64,000 nt of DNA from positions 1,364,001-1,428,000 of the forward strand of contig JBCAMK010000017.1 of assembly GCA_038503065.1 (NCBI GenBank), given 5' to 3'. Source of the DNA: Paragyromitra xinjiangensis. Its lineage: Eukaryota; Ascomycota; Pezizomycetes; Pezizales; Discinaceae. The notes below the pieces were generated by a model. The model was not told the origin of the DNA. It saw only the letters and a list, made by a program, of their open reading frames with translations, and searched no databases. The translations under genes and the position numbers were made by a program. How positions within the stretch are numbered: the stretch's first letter is position 1; every line of letters begins with the position of its first letter. Below, one piece after another: positions 41,660-52,960 of this stretch.

Positions 41660-43836
41660 CTACAGATCTGTTAAGTCCATTGGTTCGCTCTCGCGGGTGA
41701 TTCCCAAACAATCCTCCAGTGTCAACTCATTAGGGTTATAGCTGTCAGTATGGTAGAAGTCACCTTCCACCTTTTTCTCGTAGACGGCCCCTGCATGCGA
41801 TATCGACCCCCGCTCTATCTCCAGGCGCCGCTTGGTATAAGAACCTAGGTTCTGCACTACGACGGTTTCTGGATGGCCCTCCCCAACACCTTCTTACATG
41901 TGAATGCCACTTGCAACTGGGTGGTCTCCGCTTCTTTCCAGCGCCTTTGTTTGGAACACGTGCTTGCCAAGTTGTTCATAGTTTTCAAAGTGCTTGGGTG
42001 CTCGTCTCCTAGCACCTTCTTGCTTACGAACACCGTCTGCAGTTGAAGGACCTCCGCATCTTTCCAGCGTCCTTGACCGAGATATGTGCTGGCCAGGTTA
42101 CTCATAGTCATCAAAGTGTCTGGATGCCGGTCTCCCAAAAGCTTTTTGCGAGCTATTCAAACTTGCATCTCTAAACTCTCCGCCTCCAGAGTCCTCGGTG
42201 GGAATACGTAATAGCAAGGTTCCCTATAGCTGATAGTATATCCGGATGGTCATCCCTGAGCAATCTTCTACAAGCAGCCAATACTCGCCTTCCCGGGCCT
42301 TCTGCCATTTCCCAGATCCCTAGGTAGGAATATGTGTTGGCGAGATTACTCACGGCCATCAAAGTACTCGGATGATCGTCCCCTAGAACCTCCACACTAG
42401 TGGCTACTACTTGCAGCTGAACGGCCTCTGTCTCTTCCCAGCGTCCCTGTTTGAAATATGTGCTTGCTAAGCCGCTCACTGCCATCAAAATATTCGGGTG
42501 GTCATTTCCTAACACCTTCCTACTAACGACCACTGCTTGCAACTGAAGAGTCTCCGCCTCTTCCCAGCGCCCTCGGATACAATACGTGTTGGCAAGATTT
42601 CCAATTGCTAAAAAGGTATCTGGATGGAGCCGCCAAAACCTGCACCTCCAAGTCCTCTGCCTCTTTCCAGCATCCTCGGCGGGAATACGTAATAGCGAGA
42701 TTACCCATTGCTGATAGCGTATCTGGGTGATCCTCTCCGAGAAGTCTCTTACGAGCAGTTAGTACCTGCTGTCCTAGAGCTTTGGCCTTCTCTCAGCTTC
42801 CTAGGTAGGAGTATATATTGGCCAGGTTATTTATCGCCACCAAAGTGTTCGGATGGTCATCCCCTAGGACCTTACTCGCGGCCACCACTTTCGGTTGAAG
42901 AGCTTCAGCCTCCTTCCAGCGTCCTTGCCTAAAGTATGTGCTAGCAAGATTGTTCATAATCAAGAGAGTGTTCGGGTGGCTGTCTCCTAGTGTCTCCCTA
43001 CTAGCAGTTACTACTTGCAACTGAAGTGCTTCTGCCTCATTCAAACGTCCCCTCCTGAAATGTGTGTTGGCTAGATTACTCATTGCCATCACAGTGTTCG
43101 GATGACTGTCGCCCAGTACCCTTTTACTAACAACCAACACTTGCTGTCCTAGGGCTTCTGCCTCCCCTCAGTTTCCTAAGGCGGAACGTGTGTTGGCCAG
43201 GTTACCGGTCGCCAACAGAGTGCTTGGATGGTCTTTCCCCAGCTCCTTTTTGATAGCAGCTACTACTTGAAATTGGAAGGCTTCTGCTTCATTCCAATCT
43301 CCTTGTTTGAAATAGGTACTTGCTAAGATGTCCCTTGCCATCAAAGTTTTTGGGTGATTTTCTCCAAATAAGAAGGTACTAACAGCCACCACTCGCAGTC
43401 GGCGATCTCTCGCTTTTTTCCAATGCTCATGATCGAAAGATCTACCAGCCAAATATTCTATCTCTTTCAAAGCATCAAGGTCATCGTCTCCTAGTGCCTT
43501 CTTGGGGCTAGCTGGTAGTTGAGGATTTGCAAGAGTCTTATATGTGGGTGGGCTAGCAAATTCCTGTGCCGCAAGGAGTACAATGTTGAATGCTTTGAGA
43601 TCGCTAGTTAACAGGCTTAGCCCCGTCTCAAGCCCGTATCTCCTCACAAAGCGCTTCATTTTTGGGCAGTCGTATAGGGCCTCGTTGACCAATGTTTCCA
43701 GGTGTACCCCCACCATTTTAACATCCTCTAGAGCTCCACGATTTCCAAAACCACCTTCTTCTTTGGTTATCGTAATTGCGGAACATTCACACTCCACTGC
43801 CTCAACCAAGACATTTGAGACGCCGACAAGTACCAA
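41660..43836 (-). pseudogene. Kinesin-light-chain-type TPR protein gene, disrupted
   Basis: Successive 42-residue TPR units of type HPNTLVAINNLANIYSYLGSWEEAEALQ-LQVV are found from 43330 to 41860, as in kinesin light chain and fungal STAND or nephrocystin-like proteins. The upstream part (43836-43400) is a non-repeat domain I do not recognise. Two in-frame TGA codons (43168-43170 and 42793-42795) each replace the conserved Trp (TGG). Frameshifts follow near 42620, 42180 and 41870. The last frame ends at 41660 (EPMDLTDL). TPR arrays mediate protein binding. With five lesions a functional product is unlikely, although part could be expressed. Confidence 0.8.
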
Positions 43837-45386
43837 CTGTAACAGAACGCTGACATCGATGGAGCTTACAGCAATCTCTTTGTGAGGAAGGCCCTCAAGT
43901 TATGCCATTGGTGTATTCAAAAGCCAGTAGTGCAATTTTATGCACTGTTGACCGAAGTCATCTGTTTCGATTGTCCCCTGCCCTGGGCGGAAAACCCCGC
44001 AGACCCAGCAGTATGCAGTCAATATTTTGTCGAAGATAGCCTGCGTAGGTGCCTCCGAGGAAGCATTTCGTATCTAGGATCTTAGATCGATCTTTCCTCC
44101 CTTCCTGAAAATTTTGGGCGTGGTACCCGCTGTCGGCTTTGATGGATTTAGCGAAATACTTCCCTACCCATTAGCTAGATTTTTAACCTCTTTCGAAAAA
44201 TCACTATTTTTGATCTCCAAGTGATCATCGGCTGAGGGGTACGGTAGTTCTCTAGTGCGATTCACAGGGCTCGTTGGGGTAGGGGGGGGAATCTGCAGCT
44301 CTATGCCACTTGGGTAGCCAGCTAGGATGGTGATTCGACCTTGAGTTTTGCTATACATTGCTCGAGCCCTTCCATATGACTTTCCTCTTCCATGCCTACA
44401 GATAAATTGAATAATGTAAGCTTAATACTCCTGATTTTAGTATTAACTAAAAGTAGTGTTTCCTCGGAAGATTATTTTTGGAAATAGCACTTCTGGAATT
44501 TTCTACCTTGAGCGATATTTGAAACCACCTGTAGGCAACCTTCATCGTTTTGCTCATGTGAATGCTTGGAGAATAGCTGCTCCAAAGCACGACTCATACC
44601 GAACAGCTCATCGACAAGGCCCGGAAGTTCTTGCATGACTTCCTCAATCGGTAGCACTTCACCAACTTCACACAACGAATACATATCAAAATCCTCGACC
44701 TCTTTTTTAGCTTGGTCAGCTAACAAGCGCAATTCGGCCCATAGATTTTCTGCATGCCGTTAGTGTCCCGGATCGGTTACTTTTAAACAATCTCTAATTA
44801 CCCCCGAGTTCATGAATGCGAACCCTCAAGTCATCGGAGCTAGATGTAGACTGAGACCTTGTGTAAGTTCCCCTGATTCGAGACATGTATAGTTCTCTTG
44901 GGGGATTACTTCAAGTAGTATTGTGACAGTCTTCAGCTGCAAATTATTCCCTTTTAAAATCCTAAACAGCTCTTCAACACTTAAGCTGCTCGTCTGCTTT
45001 GTCCGGGCTAAAGCCTTCCAGTTTGATCGGTAAAAACAGACACTCTTAAGAAGCCACGCCCAGACAGGTTAGGGCCATTTCTAGCGGGTGACTTTCTCAG
45101 TATTGGGGGGGAACAAAGCCACTTGGTGTATCGAGTCCCATTCTATAATGGATCAAACCTTTCCTGGGTCACCCTTTCAAAGCTTCTACACCAGCAAGGT
45201 AGGCTAGTCCATCTTTATCTAATGTTCCCCCGTAAGCATTTTCACTAAAGCAGCATCACCTCCCATTACTGCATGTGGTAAACATTCCCGACCCTGAAGA
45301 AGGGCTACGGCTCGCCCAAAAACTCGCATTTTCAGTTCTTCACCTTCACGGCGCAGGCTGGCTTCTAACCTCACTTAGCACTGACA
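43837..45386 (-). pseudogene. Coding remnants upstream of the TPR array
   Basis: Fragments on the same strand look coding but lack a continuous frame: IAVSSIDVSVLLQLVLVGVS leads into the TPR gene (near 43870). A helical segment runs at 44732-44472 (EVGEVLPIEEVMQELPGLVD). LEASLRREGEELKMRVFGRA, followed by ALLQGREC, lies near 45370-45260. Together these may be the N-terminal half of the TPR gene, interrupted by the LINE at 45387. No family assigned. Confidence 0.45.
45373..45386 (+). repeat. LINE target-site duplication, left copy
   Basis: ACTTAGCACTGACA, identical to 52307-52320. Confidence 0.95.
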
Positions 45387-45839
45387 GGCCCGCGAGACAA
45401 CACCACGGTTAGGACAAATTTTCGAAAACAACTCAACAACCAGCAGTCAGAACAACAAGCAGAGCAGATATTCGGAATCAGCAGCATTTTCTCCATCAGT
45501 ATACCCCTCTGTGAAAATCCAACTCACCTTTCACAGCTTTTGGGTGTTTCTACTCCATCTTTTTGGGTGGCACCCCACCAAAATTGGCCCATTCTCCCCC
45601 AATTTTCGGGTTTTTCAACACTATCACAACAACCACAAGGCAAAGCAAGAAGAAAATTACAGAGAAGCTGCAGAAGACACAGCTTGAGATAGGTATCTTC
45701 TTTGTTTGATAAAAACTGATAAACAACAGCTTCAACTCAGGAAAATCCTGGCGAGAATTTTAACCCTAACCCATCCAAGGACAGCACATCGCAAAAATTG
45801 CCAAGAGTTCTAGGACCTTCCGGAAGGAACTAGATCCGA

Positions 45840-45886
45840 GATAAGATTTAGAAAAGATAAGGAAAAATCAGATAAGATAAGATAAG
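45840..45886 (+). promoter_or_regulatory. Cluster of five GATAAG motifs in the LINE 5' UTR
   Basis: GATAAG starts at 45840, 45856, 45871, 45876 and 45881. Fungal GATA factors (nitrogen, iron and light regulators) bind HGATAR. The cluster is about 455 nt inside the element, where LINE promoters lie. Confidence 0.45.
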
Positions 45887-46069
45887 GAAAAGCGATCAGA
45901 CAAAGCAAGAATCACCATCACCCAGAGCAGCAAGCCAGAAGAAACGATACAGTACATGCCAACGCTCAGAGCCTGGCTATTAGTATACATCGTTGTCACC
46001 CAAGCTATTTGCCGAATAACCACGGACACTGCAGTCATCAGCCTGCTAGTAAAAGTCATCGTCTAAAGC

Positions 46070-48130
46070 ATGTCGGAAAGCATCATCACGGGCAGGGAAG
46101 CAGTCGTCGGAGGAATTGTGTATGAAGTGTGGATTGACGGAGCGGAAGGAAATCTCCCACACCCAGGATATGGAAGAGCATTAGCAGGCCACAGGTTTGG
46201 TAACCCATTAAACGGAAAAACTAAATGGTATGTGTTTAAAGGAAGGACAGTCAACAGACTGAAAAGAATGGTCGAAATTGCAGAAAAACAGATCGTCAAA
46301 ACCAAATGGGACATGGAAATAGAACCAAAGGCACCAAGGGAGATAATAGATTTGGAAAAAAGCGAGAGTGAGGAAAGCAAGGACGGGAAGGACGAGAACA
46401 TGGAGGATATCGAAAGCAGCAGTGAAGACGAAGAAATGGACAAAGACAGAACACCCACAGCAAGCGAATACGGAGGAGCAGGGAAAGTCTGGTTCAGCGG
46501 GGCAGATGACGACCTTACACCACTCCCGTCACCAAAGATAGGGGCAATCATGACAGAACTCATGATGGACCCAAAGTACGCCAACCAGGACGCCTTTCAG
46601 GAAAAGGTCGAGGCAGCCCGGAAAGAAAGGGAAGATAGAACGGTAAAGATAGTAAAAGAACAGTTAGAGGATCAAGGAGCTAAGGAAGTAGGGGAGGACG
46701 TTGACATGGAAGACGAATGGATGGAAAAAATGGGAGAAAAGGAGTGGCAGGAACTAACAAAGGAGGTTATGGAAGAATATAAGGCCAGAGGAGGCAATGC
46801 AAATCAAAAAGACGAGGTCAAGAGGGCACTAGAGAGTGAGATTGAAAAGGAAAAGGAGACAAGGAAAGAGAAACGCAAAAGGAGCGAAGGTGATGTAGGC
46901 AATAAAGATCTAACAACAGCAGGCACAATGCGGATCATTGCGAATACTAAGCGAGCAATTACGAGCAGAGTAGTCACCGGACTAATGGCTAGTAAACATG
47001 CCAGTATAACAAGTGTAGACAAAGGAAAAGGAAAAGAAGGAACAAGGACGAGGACGCCAGAAAAGGGGGAACCATCAAGAAAGAAGCCAACAATGGAAGA
47101 AAGGATGGAAGCACTCGAAAGGAGAACATGGACATTAGGAAGGAGGGTCACGGAATTGGAAGACGAGGTCAAATACTGGAAGGGCAGAACCGCGGCGGAA
47201 GGAAACAAAGGAGGAAGTCAACGACCCAGCGCACCAAGAATGGGACCTGCCACGATACCGAACAGCATCCCGTTGAGCTACGCACAAGCCACGAACACAC
47301 CATCATACCAAGCGCCAGATAACCAGTGGAACAAGGTAGAGAGGGAAAGGGAAGCCGGCAGAAAAGCAAGGGAAGCAGATTTCAGGAGAAGGGTAGCCAA
47401 GGAAAAGGAGGACGAGATTAAGAATAGAGGAGCAGTAGTCATCAATCTTGAAGATGCCCCAATTGCGGGAAAGAACCTGAGCCAAGAAGAACTGATTAAA
47501 AAGGCAGTAAGCATTGGAGTAAACAAAGATGACATTCACAACGTTCAGACTACCATCAACGGCAACCTAAGGATCACAGTCAAGCCAACCACAGAACCAG
47601 CCAAAGTAGTTATACAACTGACAGAGAAGAACGTAAGAGTCAGGACGCTGGAAAGCTGGGCAGGAATCGTAGTAGGAGGCTGGAAGACAACCGAATGGGA
47701 TGGGAAGATGGGAGATTTAAGGACATTATTTGAAGAGTCATGGGGAATTAAGCTAATGAGGGAACCCAGATGGCTATCAAACGACAAAACCAGGGGACCA
47801 GGGAAGGAAATCCAATCAGTAGTTGTCCACGTGGCGAAGGCATCGGAAAGAGAAACCATCCTGAACAGCAAATGGTTCAGAATCCAAGACGATGAAGGAT
47901 ATACTATGTCCAAGAAACAGCAAGGATTCGGCGTATGGATGAGGGAGTTCACCAGAAACGGAGGAACGAGCAAGAAAGTCAGCTGCACCAAATGCACCGA
48001 GGAAGGACACAGATGGTGGGAGTGCAAGAATCTCAAGAAGTGTGGGCATTGCGGAAAAGGACACTCCTCATGGGAGCACGCAGTCAGAAACATCACAGGA
48101 GACACAAACCCCAAACCCACCCGTAATTAA
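46070..48130 (+). CDS. LINE ORF1 protein (RNA-binding, zinc knuckle)
   Basis: 686 residues from ATG 46070, uninterrupted. The N-terminal 75 residues (GGIVYEVWIDGAEGNLPH, GKTKWYVFKGRTVNRL) are followed by a highly charged Glu/Lys-rich region, a predicted coiled coil (about 345-370, ERMEALERRTWTLGRRV) and an RNA-recognition-like part. The end has two zinc motifs: CTKCTEEGHRWWEC (C-x2-C-x4-H-x4-C), then CGHCGKGHSSWEH. It coats LINE RNA in the ribonucleoprotein. The stop TAA overlaps the ORF2 start (TAATG at 48128-48132). Confidence 0.9.
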   Translation: MSESIITGREAVVGGIVYEVWIDGAEGNLPHPGYGRALAGHRFGNPLNGKTKWYVFKGRTVNRLKRMVEIAEKQIVKTKWDMEIEPKAPREIIDLEKSESEESKDGKDENMEDIESSSEDEEMDKDRTPTASEYGGAGKVWFSGADDDLTPLPSPKIGAIMTELMMDPKYANQDAFQEKVEAARKEREDRTVKIVKEQLEDQGAKEVGEDVDMEDEWMEKMGEKEWQELTKEVMEEYKARGGNANQKDEVKRALESEIEKEKETRKEKRKRSEGDVGNKDLTTAGTMRIIANTKRAITSRVVTGLMASKHASITSVDKGKGKEGTRTRTPEKGEPSRKKPTMEERMEALERRTWTLGRRVTELEDEVKYWKGRTAAEGNKGGSQRPSAPRMGPATIPNSIPLSYAQATNTPSYQAPDNQWNKVEREREAGRKAREADFRRRVAKEKEDEIKNRGAVVINLEDAPIAGKNLSQEELIKKAVSIGVNKDDIHNVQTTINGNLRITVKPTTEPAKVVIQLTEKNVRVRTLESWAGIVVGGWKTTEWDGKMGDLRTLFEESWGIKLMREPRWLSNDKTRGPGKEIQSVVVHVAKASERETILNSKWFRIQDDEGYTMSKKQQGFGVWMREFTRNGGTSKKVSCTKCTEEGHRWWECKNLKKCGHCGKGHSSWEHAVRNITGDTNPKPTRN

Positions 48131-51100
48131 TGATGAGTCACAAAATACTAAAAAACGAGGGTGATAAGAAAGGCGTGTCAATAATACAACAGAATTGCAA
48201 CAAGTCAACCATAGTCATGCAAAACCTAATGGACATTGGAGGAACAACAGATATACTAGCAATACAAGAGCCATGGATAGGGGAAAAAACACGGAAGCGT
48301 AAAGTTGAGATGGGCGTCGACATAGGCAATGGCCAGATAACAGTAGGACACAGCGGGTATGATATAATCTACCAACATGGAACAAACGGGAATAAAGCAA
48401 GAGTCATGTGGATGGTAAGGAAAGACAGCGGCATTAAATGGACAGTGAGAGATGATCTGTGGAGGCACTGGGATGCAAGTGTCTTGGATATACAGCTCAC
48501 TAACAATAGAACATTACGAGTGGTTAATGTTTACAATCAGGATCATGGAGAAAGGGCAGGGTGGTGTATGAAAGATTTTCCAATTAATTTGGGAGTAGGT
48601 ACCGACCTCATGGTATTAGGCGACTTCAATGCTAAAGGGACATTATGGGATACGAAAAGCGAGAGTCTAAGAGAGGAAATGATAATGGAAGTGGTAGAAA
48701 GAGAAGAACTAGTACTGCTAAACGAGAGGGACCGAACAACATGGACGAGAGGGTCCTCTGAAAGTATACTGGACCTTTCGTGGTGTGCAGCTAACATGGA
48801 ACGACGATGCAACTGGAAAATTCCCGAAGATCTAGATATCGGATCAGATCATGCAACCATCCTAATCGACTATCAGGAAACAGCCGAAAGAGTCGACAAC
48901 CCTCTGGGGAAAAGATGGGACCTTAAAAATGCGGACTGGGATGTTGTTAGGAAAGAAACAGAAGAGGCTATGGAACAGAGAACGCTAGCGTGGGAAGAAG
49001 CGGTGGACAATCAGCGAGTGGAAGATATTGCAAGGCTGCTGGAAGACAGTATCAAAGCAGGCATGGATAAGGGCATACCGGTAGCCAGGATGACATGGCG
49101 AAGCAAAAAATGGTTCGATGAGGAAGTGCGGGCAAAGAGAAAAAAGGTTAGCCAATGCAAGAGATGGAAGAAGAGAAATAGGGGGGCGGTAGAAGAGGAG
49201 GTAGCGGAATGGAAAAAGCAGAGAAATGAGTTATTTAGAATGATAAGGAGAAAAAGGTGGATATGTGGGATACTTTCATTCAGGACGCCAAGAGCCAGAA
49301 GGAAGCCTGGACGGTGTGGAGGACGTTAAATCAACGAATTTACACCAAAACACCAACAATCCATACGACAGAAGCCACAGCAAGGAGTTTCGAAGAAAAA
49401 GAAAGAATGTTTCGGAAACAATTGTTCCCTGAAGCACCAGTAAGGGACCAGGAAAGGAAAGCTCCTGTAAAAGGAAGCCAAAAGTATAGTGGTATAACAA
49501 TCCAGGAAGTTAAAACAGCAATCGACAGTCAGGGAAACCTCAAAGCGCCAGGACCGGATCAGATACTCAGCAAAGTAGTTAAAGAAGCAGGGTTGAAGTT
49601 CCACGAATGGATGAGAGTGGGCATGGATGAAATGCTAGCCAAAGGAGAGCACCCAAAGCGCTGGCGCAAAGCTATCGGAGCAATTATCCCGAAGCCAAAT
49701 AAAGGGGATTACACCACACCGCGAAGTTACTGACCAATATCGCTTTTAAACACCATGGGCAAAGTGCTGGAGAAGATTGTCGAAACAAGGGTCACCAAAC
49801 ATATGGAAGAAAACGCAGGCTTTCATGATATGCAATGGGGAGGAAGAAAAGAGAGGGGTGCGGAAGAATGCGTGGAGTGGACTATAGAATGGATTAGAAA
49901 AAAGCAGGAAAAAGGAAAAGTAGTCGTCTTAGTCGCAATGGACGTAGATCAGGCTTTCCCGAATGTTGCCAAAATAAGGTTAGGCAACAGGATGAGGGAT
50001 GCAGGGGTAAATGAAGAAATAGTTAGGTGGACGGAAAGTTTCATGGAGAACAGACAAGTCAAGTTGAGGTTCGATGGGAGAGAAGGACAATGGGAAAACG
50101 TCAGTACAGGAATCCCACAAGGCAGTCCCATATCACCATTATTGTTCAACACATACATCGCCCCCCTCCTAAAACACCTCGAGCAACACACAGATATAAA
50201 TCACCCTGACGATGCAATCACACCAACGTTCATCGACGATGTTACGCTCGCCATAGCAGCCGATACGTGGAGTGAAGCAATGGAGAGAGCAGAAAGTATG
50301 ATGGAAGAAGCAGAAAAATGGGCCAAACAAAATGATGTTAAATTTGCAGAAGATAAACTGGAATGGATACGAATAGGTAAAGATGTGGGAAAAGAAAAAG
50401 AAAGGTTATGGACGCCAGGCGGTATGGATAAGGAGGAAAGCAAGGTTATGAGGTGGTTAGGTGTGTGGGTAGATCAGAAATTGGATTTTAAAGAGCATGT
50501 AAAAATAAAAATAAAAAAGGCAGAAAGAGTTAGCGGAGGATTATTGAGGTTGGCAAAAGGAGAGAAAGGATGCGGAGTTGGAAATTTGAGGAAAATGTAT
50601 ATAGCATGTGCTAGAAGCGTGATGGAGTATGGATCAAGAGTGTGGTGGAAAGAGCAGAAAGGGTTCGCGGAGAAGATGGATAAAGCAGATCAAAAAGCCA
50701 TGCGCAGGCTTGGAGGACACTTACGAACTGCCCCCGGAGGCGCAGTACAAGTCGAAAACGATCTCATACCGACAGAGATACAAATGCGCAAACGACAAAG
50801 AAGAATAACGATACGAGCAATGAACAAAAGCGAAAATCATCCAATGAGGAAAATGGTCGAATCCGAAATAAATTTGATACAAGAAGAAGAAAATTGGAGG
50901 GGAGGAAAGAGGAAAAATAAAAGAAAATTAAGTGGGGTTAAACGAGGGATAGAGTTAATTAACGAAGAAATTGGAAAGAGATGGAAGAAGATTGAAAAAA
51001 ATAAGGCAATAGAGAAAAAAGAAAGAAAGTGGGAGGAAAAGATAAGGAAAGAGCTGGTCATAATAATTGGTAGAAGCGACGAGGAAGGATTGAGAGAACA

Positions 51101-51974
51101 GAAAAGAAGAAGGGAAGGGAAAGAGGAAGTGGTCATGTATGCAGATGGATCGAAAAAGGATGGAAAAGTAGGGGTAGGGGTATGCAGGTTAGGAAGGGAT
51201 GGCGAGGTCGAATGGGAGGGAAGTTACGGTATGGGCAGCGAGATGGAGATTATGGATGCCGAGATGGTGGGCATCAAAAAAGCAATTGAGCAGGGTGCGA
51301 AAGAATGCAGACGGAAAAGGGTCAGAAAGCTGGTAATAAGGGTTGATAGTCAAGAAGCGTTGAAAAGGATGGAAAAAAGGGAGAGGGGGGGAGGGGAAAT
51401 GATGGCATATAAAATCAGATGGGAACTGGACGCAGCAAGAACAAATGGCATAACAACCAGCTTCGAATGGGTTAAAGCCCATATCGGAGTAAGCGGAAAT
51501 GAGAAAGCCGACATCCTAGCAAAAAAGGGCACAACAAAAGCACGAGACAAGGACAGCTTTATATCCTTAACCTATCTGGAGGCCAAAGCAAGAAGCGAAA
51601 TGATAATTCAATGGACACAATTGTGGAAAAAACATCCAAGCAAAGGATCCAGGTACGAGTTAACACCAGCAAGAAGAAAAGTAGCCCGGTTCCTACCGCA
51701 TGAGCGAAAAGCGCCAGTCATCCTCAGCAGATTAAGAACCGAACATATCTGGGTCCACGAATATGCCAAAAGAATCAACAGACGGGAAACGGACGAATGC
51801 GAATGCGGCAAAGGCAAACAGGATGTTAAGCACGTTTTGACAGAGTGCATGTTCAGCGTGGATGCAAGAAATGAAGCCGAAGAAAATTTGGGAAGCACGT
51901 TGTCAATAGCAGTGCTATTGTACACAAGCGAGGGAGCAAAATGGGCAGTCGAGATATGGGAGGAGTTTAAGTGA
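48130..51974 (+). pseudogene. LINE ORF2: endonuclease, reverse transcriptase, RNase H; two lesions
   Basis: ATG 48130 begins an apurinic-type endonuclease (IIQQNCNKS, IQEPWIG, VLGDFNAKG, SDHATILID). A frame change in or near the A run at 49251-49255 moves the reading from frame 1 to frame 3. TGA at 49731 stands where PRSYWPISLLN is expected. RT then continues from the same frame (MDVDQAFPNV, GIPQGSPISPLLFN, TFIDDVTLAI). RNase H follows at about 51135-51530 (YADGSKKDG, DAEMVGIKKA, RVDSQEAL, HIGVSGNEKADILA). The C-terminus has a CCHC-like motif, CECGKGKQDVKHVLTEC. It would nick DNA and copy the LINE RNA at the target. The lesions should block function unless one is a sequencing error. Confidence 0.9.
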
Positions 51975-52061
51975 GGTGTTAGAGAAGCAAGAGGGGAAGT
52001 AGCGAGAGAAAATGAGGAATGGGGATGGGGATATGGAGAGTTGGAGCGTTAAGAAATTGTT

Positions 52062-52306
52062 TAAAAAAAAAAAAAAAAATAAATGTAGAGGGCAAGTCGG
52101 GTCGAAGAAGAAGTGGTAGTTATTTGATGTTTAGAATGGTTTTAGTTTTGGTTGAATTTTGTTTGTTTTGAGTTGGTTTGATGTGGTTGTTAGTTTTAAG
52201 ATTATTTCATTTTATTTCATTTGTTATTTTTAGTTTATTTTAGGTTAGTGTGTACCGCCATAGCCCAAGGGCTGGATGCGTGAATGAAATATCTATCTAT
52301 CTATCT
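52062..52306 (+). other. LINE 3' UTR with A run and ATCT-repeat tail
   Basis: A 16-base A run after ORF2, a T/G-rich stretch, a short conserved-looking GCCCAAGGGC hairpin near 52263, and four ATCT units ending at the target duplication. Confidence 0.75.
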
Positions 52307-52320
52307 ACTTAGCACTGACA
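52307..52320 (+). repeat. LINE target-site duplication, right copy
   Basis: ACTTAGCACTGACA, identical to 45373-45386. Confidence 0.95.
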
Positions 52321-52960
52321 ACTCTGCTTCCTGCATCCCGAAATTAAAGATAGTACTGACATACTTGATCTTTCCTCCTACCTTCCCGGATATTACGAGC
52401 CTCCAACAAATACACCTGTGACTGGCGATGTGTCGCCGGCTAAGCTTATCCTGTACATTCCACAATTAGAATTAGCCCGTTCGCGGAGTCGCAGACTCTT
52501 TGACATGATTGGTCTCGGCACTATTCTGCTCGTCATTAGAATCCTCGGCTATTTTAGGAAGGTTTGAAAAGGCTCTTCCCCCGACAAAACCTTGTAATAG
52601 AAGCTACCCACCTTCCTCAAGATGGAAAGATGCTTTTGTACAAAGAGTTGGTTGGAGGGTTTACAAGTGCTTTGTGATGTTGAAGAAGAGCTAGGCACTA
52701 TACAGGGGCATCGTTGTGACCTGTCTATTAGGCGACTTTGGCGTACGGGGAATTGATCCGAAGAACGAAAAGTTGGAAGAAGCCTTTTCAAAACTAGTTC
52801 TAAGCCGACAGCCCAGATTAAGATATCGAGTGATATTATATGACTAAGGTCGGAGTATGATAACCGAGAGGGGAAAAGGGTAGCTAGAGGCATAGTTTAT
52901 ATCTCACAGTAGTACCTAGTTGAAACTATTTGCCCCCAAATTCGTTGTGTGTTATATATA
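52321..52960 (-). pseudogene. Possible 5' remnant of the gene split by the LINE
   Basis: Joining the flanks at the insertion point gives, on the - strand, MQEAELSVLSEV from the right flank and, one frame over, LEASLRREGEELKMRV from the left. This suggests one ancient coding region. Farther right, 52893-52549 is open but unrecognised. The call rests on apparent continuity only. Confidence 0.35.

Larger units (their letters stand above)
45387..52306 (+). mobile_element. Full-length Tad-like LINE retrotransposon
   Basis: 6920 bp between perfect 14-bp target duplications. It has a 683-nt 5' UTR, ORF1 with zinc knuckles, ORF2 with endonuclease, RT, RNase H and a C-terminal zinc motif, a 3' UTR, and a short tail of ATCT units instead of poly-A. 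An A-run at about 52062 is internal to the 3' UTR. The perfect duplication implies a young insertion, but ORF2 has two lesions. The element split a decayed gene on the opposite strand. Confidence 0.93.

Noticed and set aside
41660..51974. TGA used as Trp in this genome
   Set aside because: TGG is used throughout, the standard code fits all intact genes, and each TGA is in an otherwise damaged gene.
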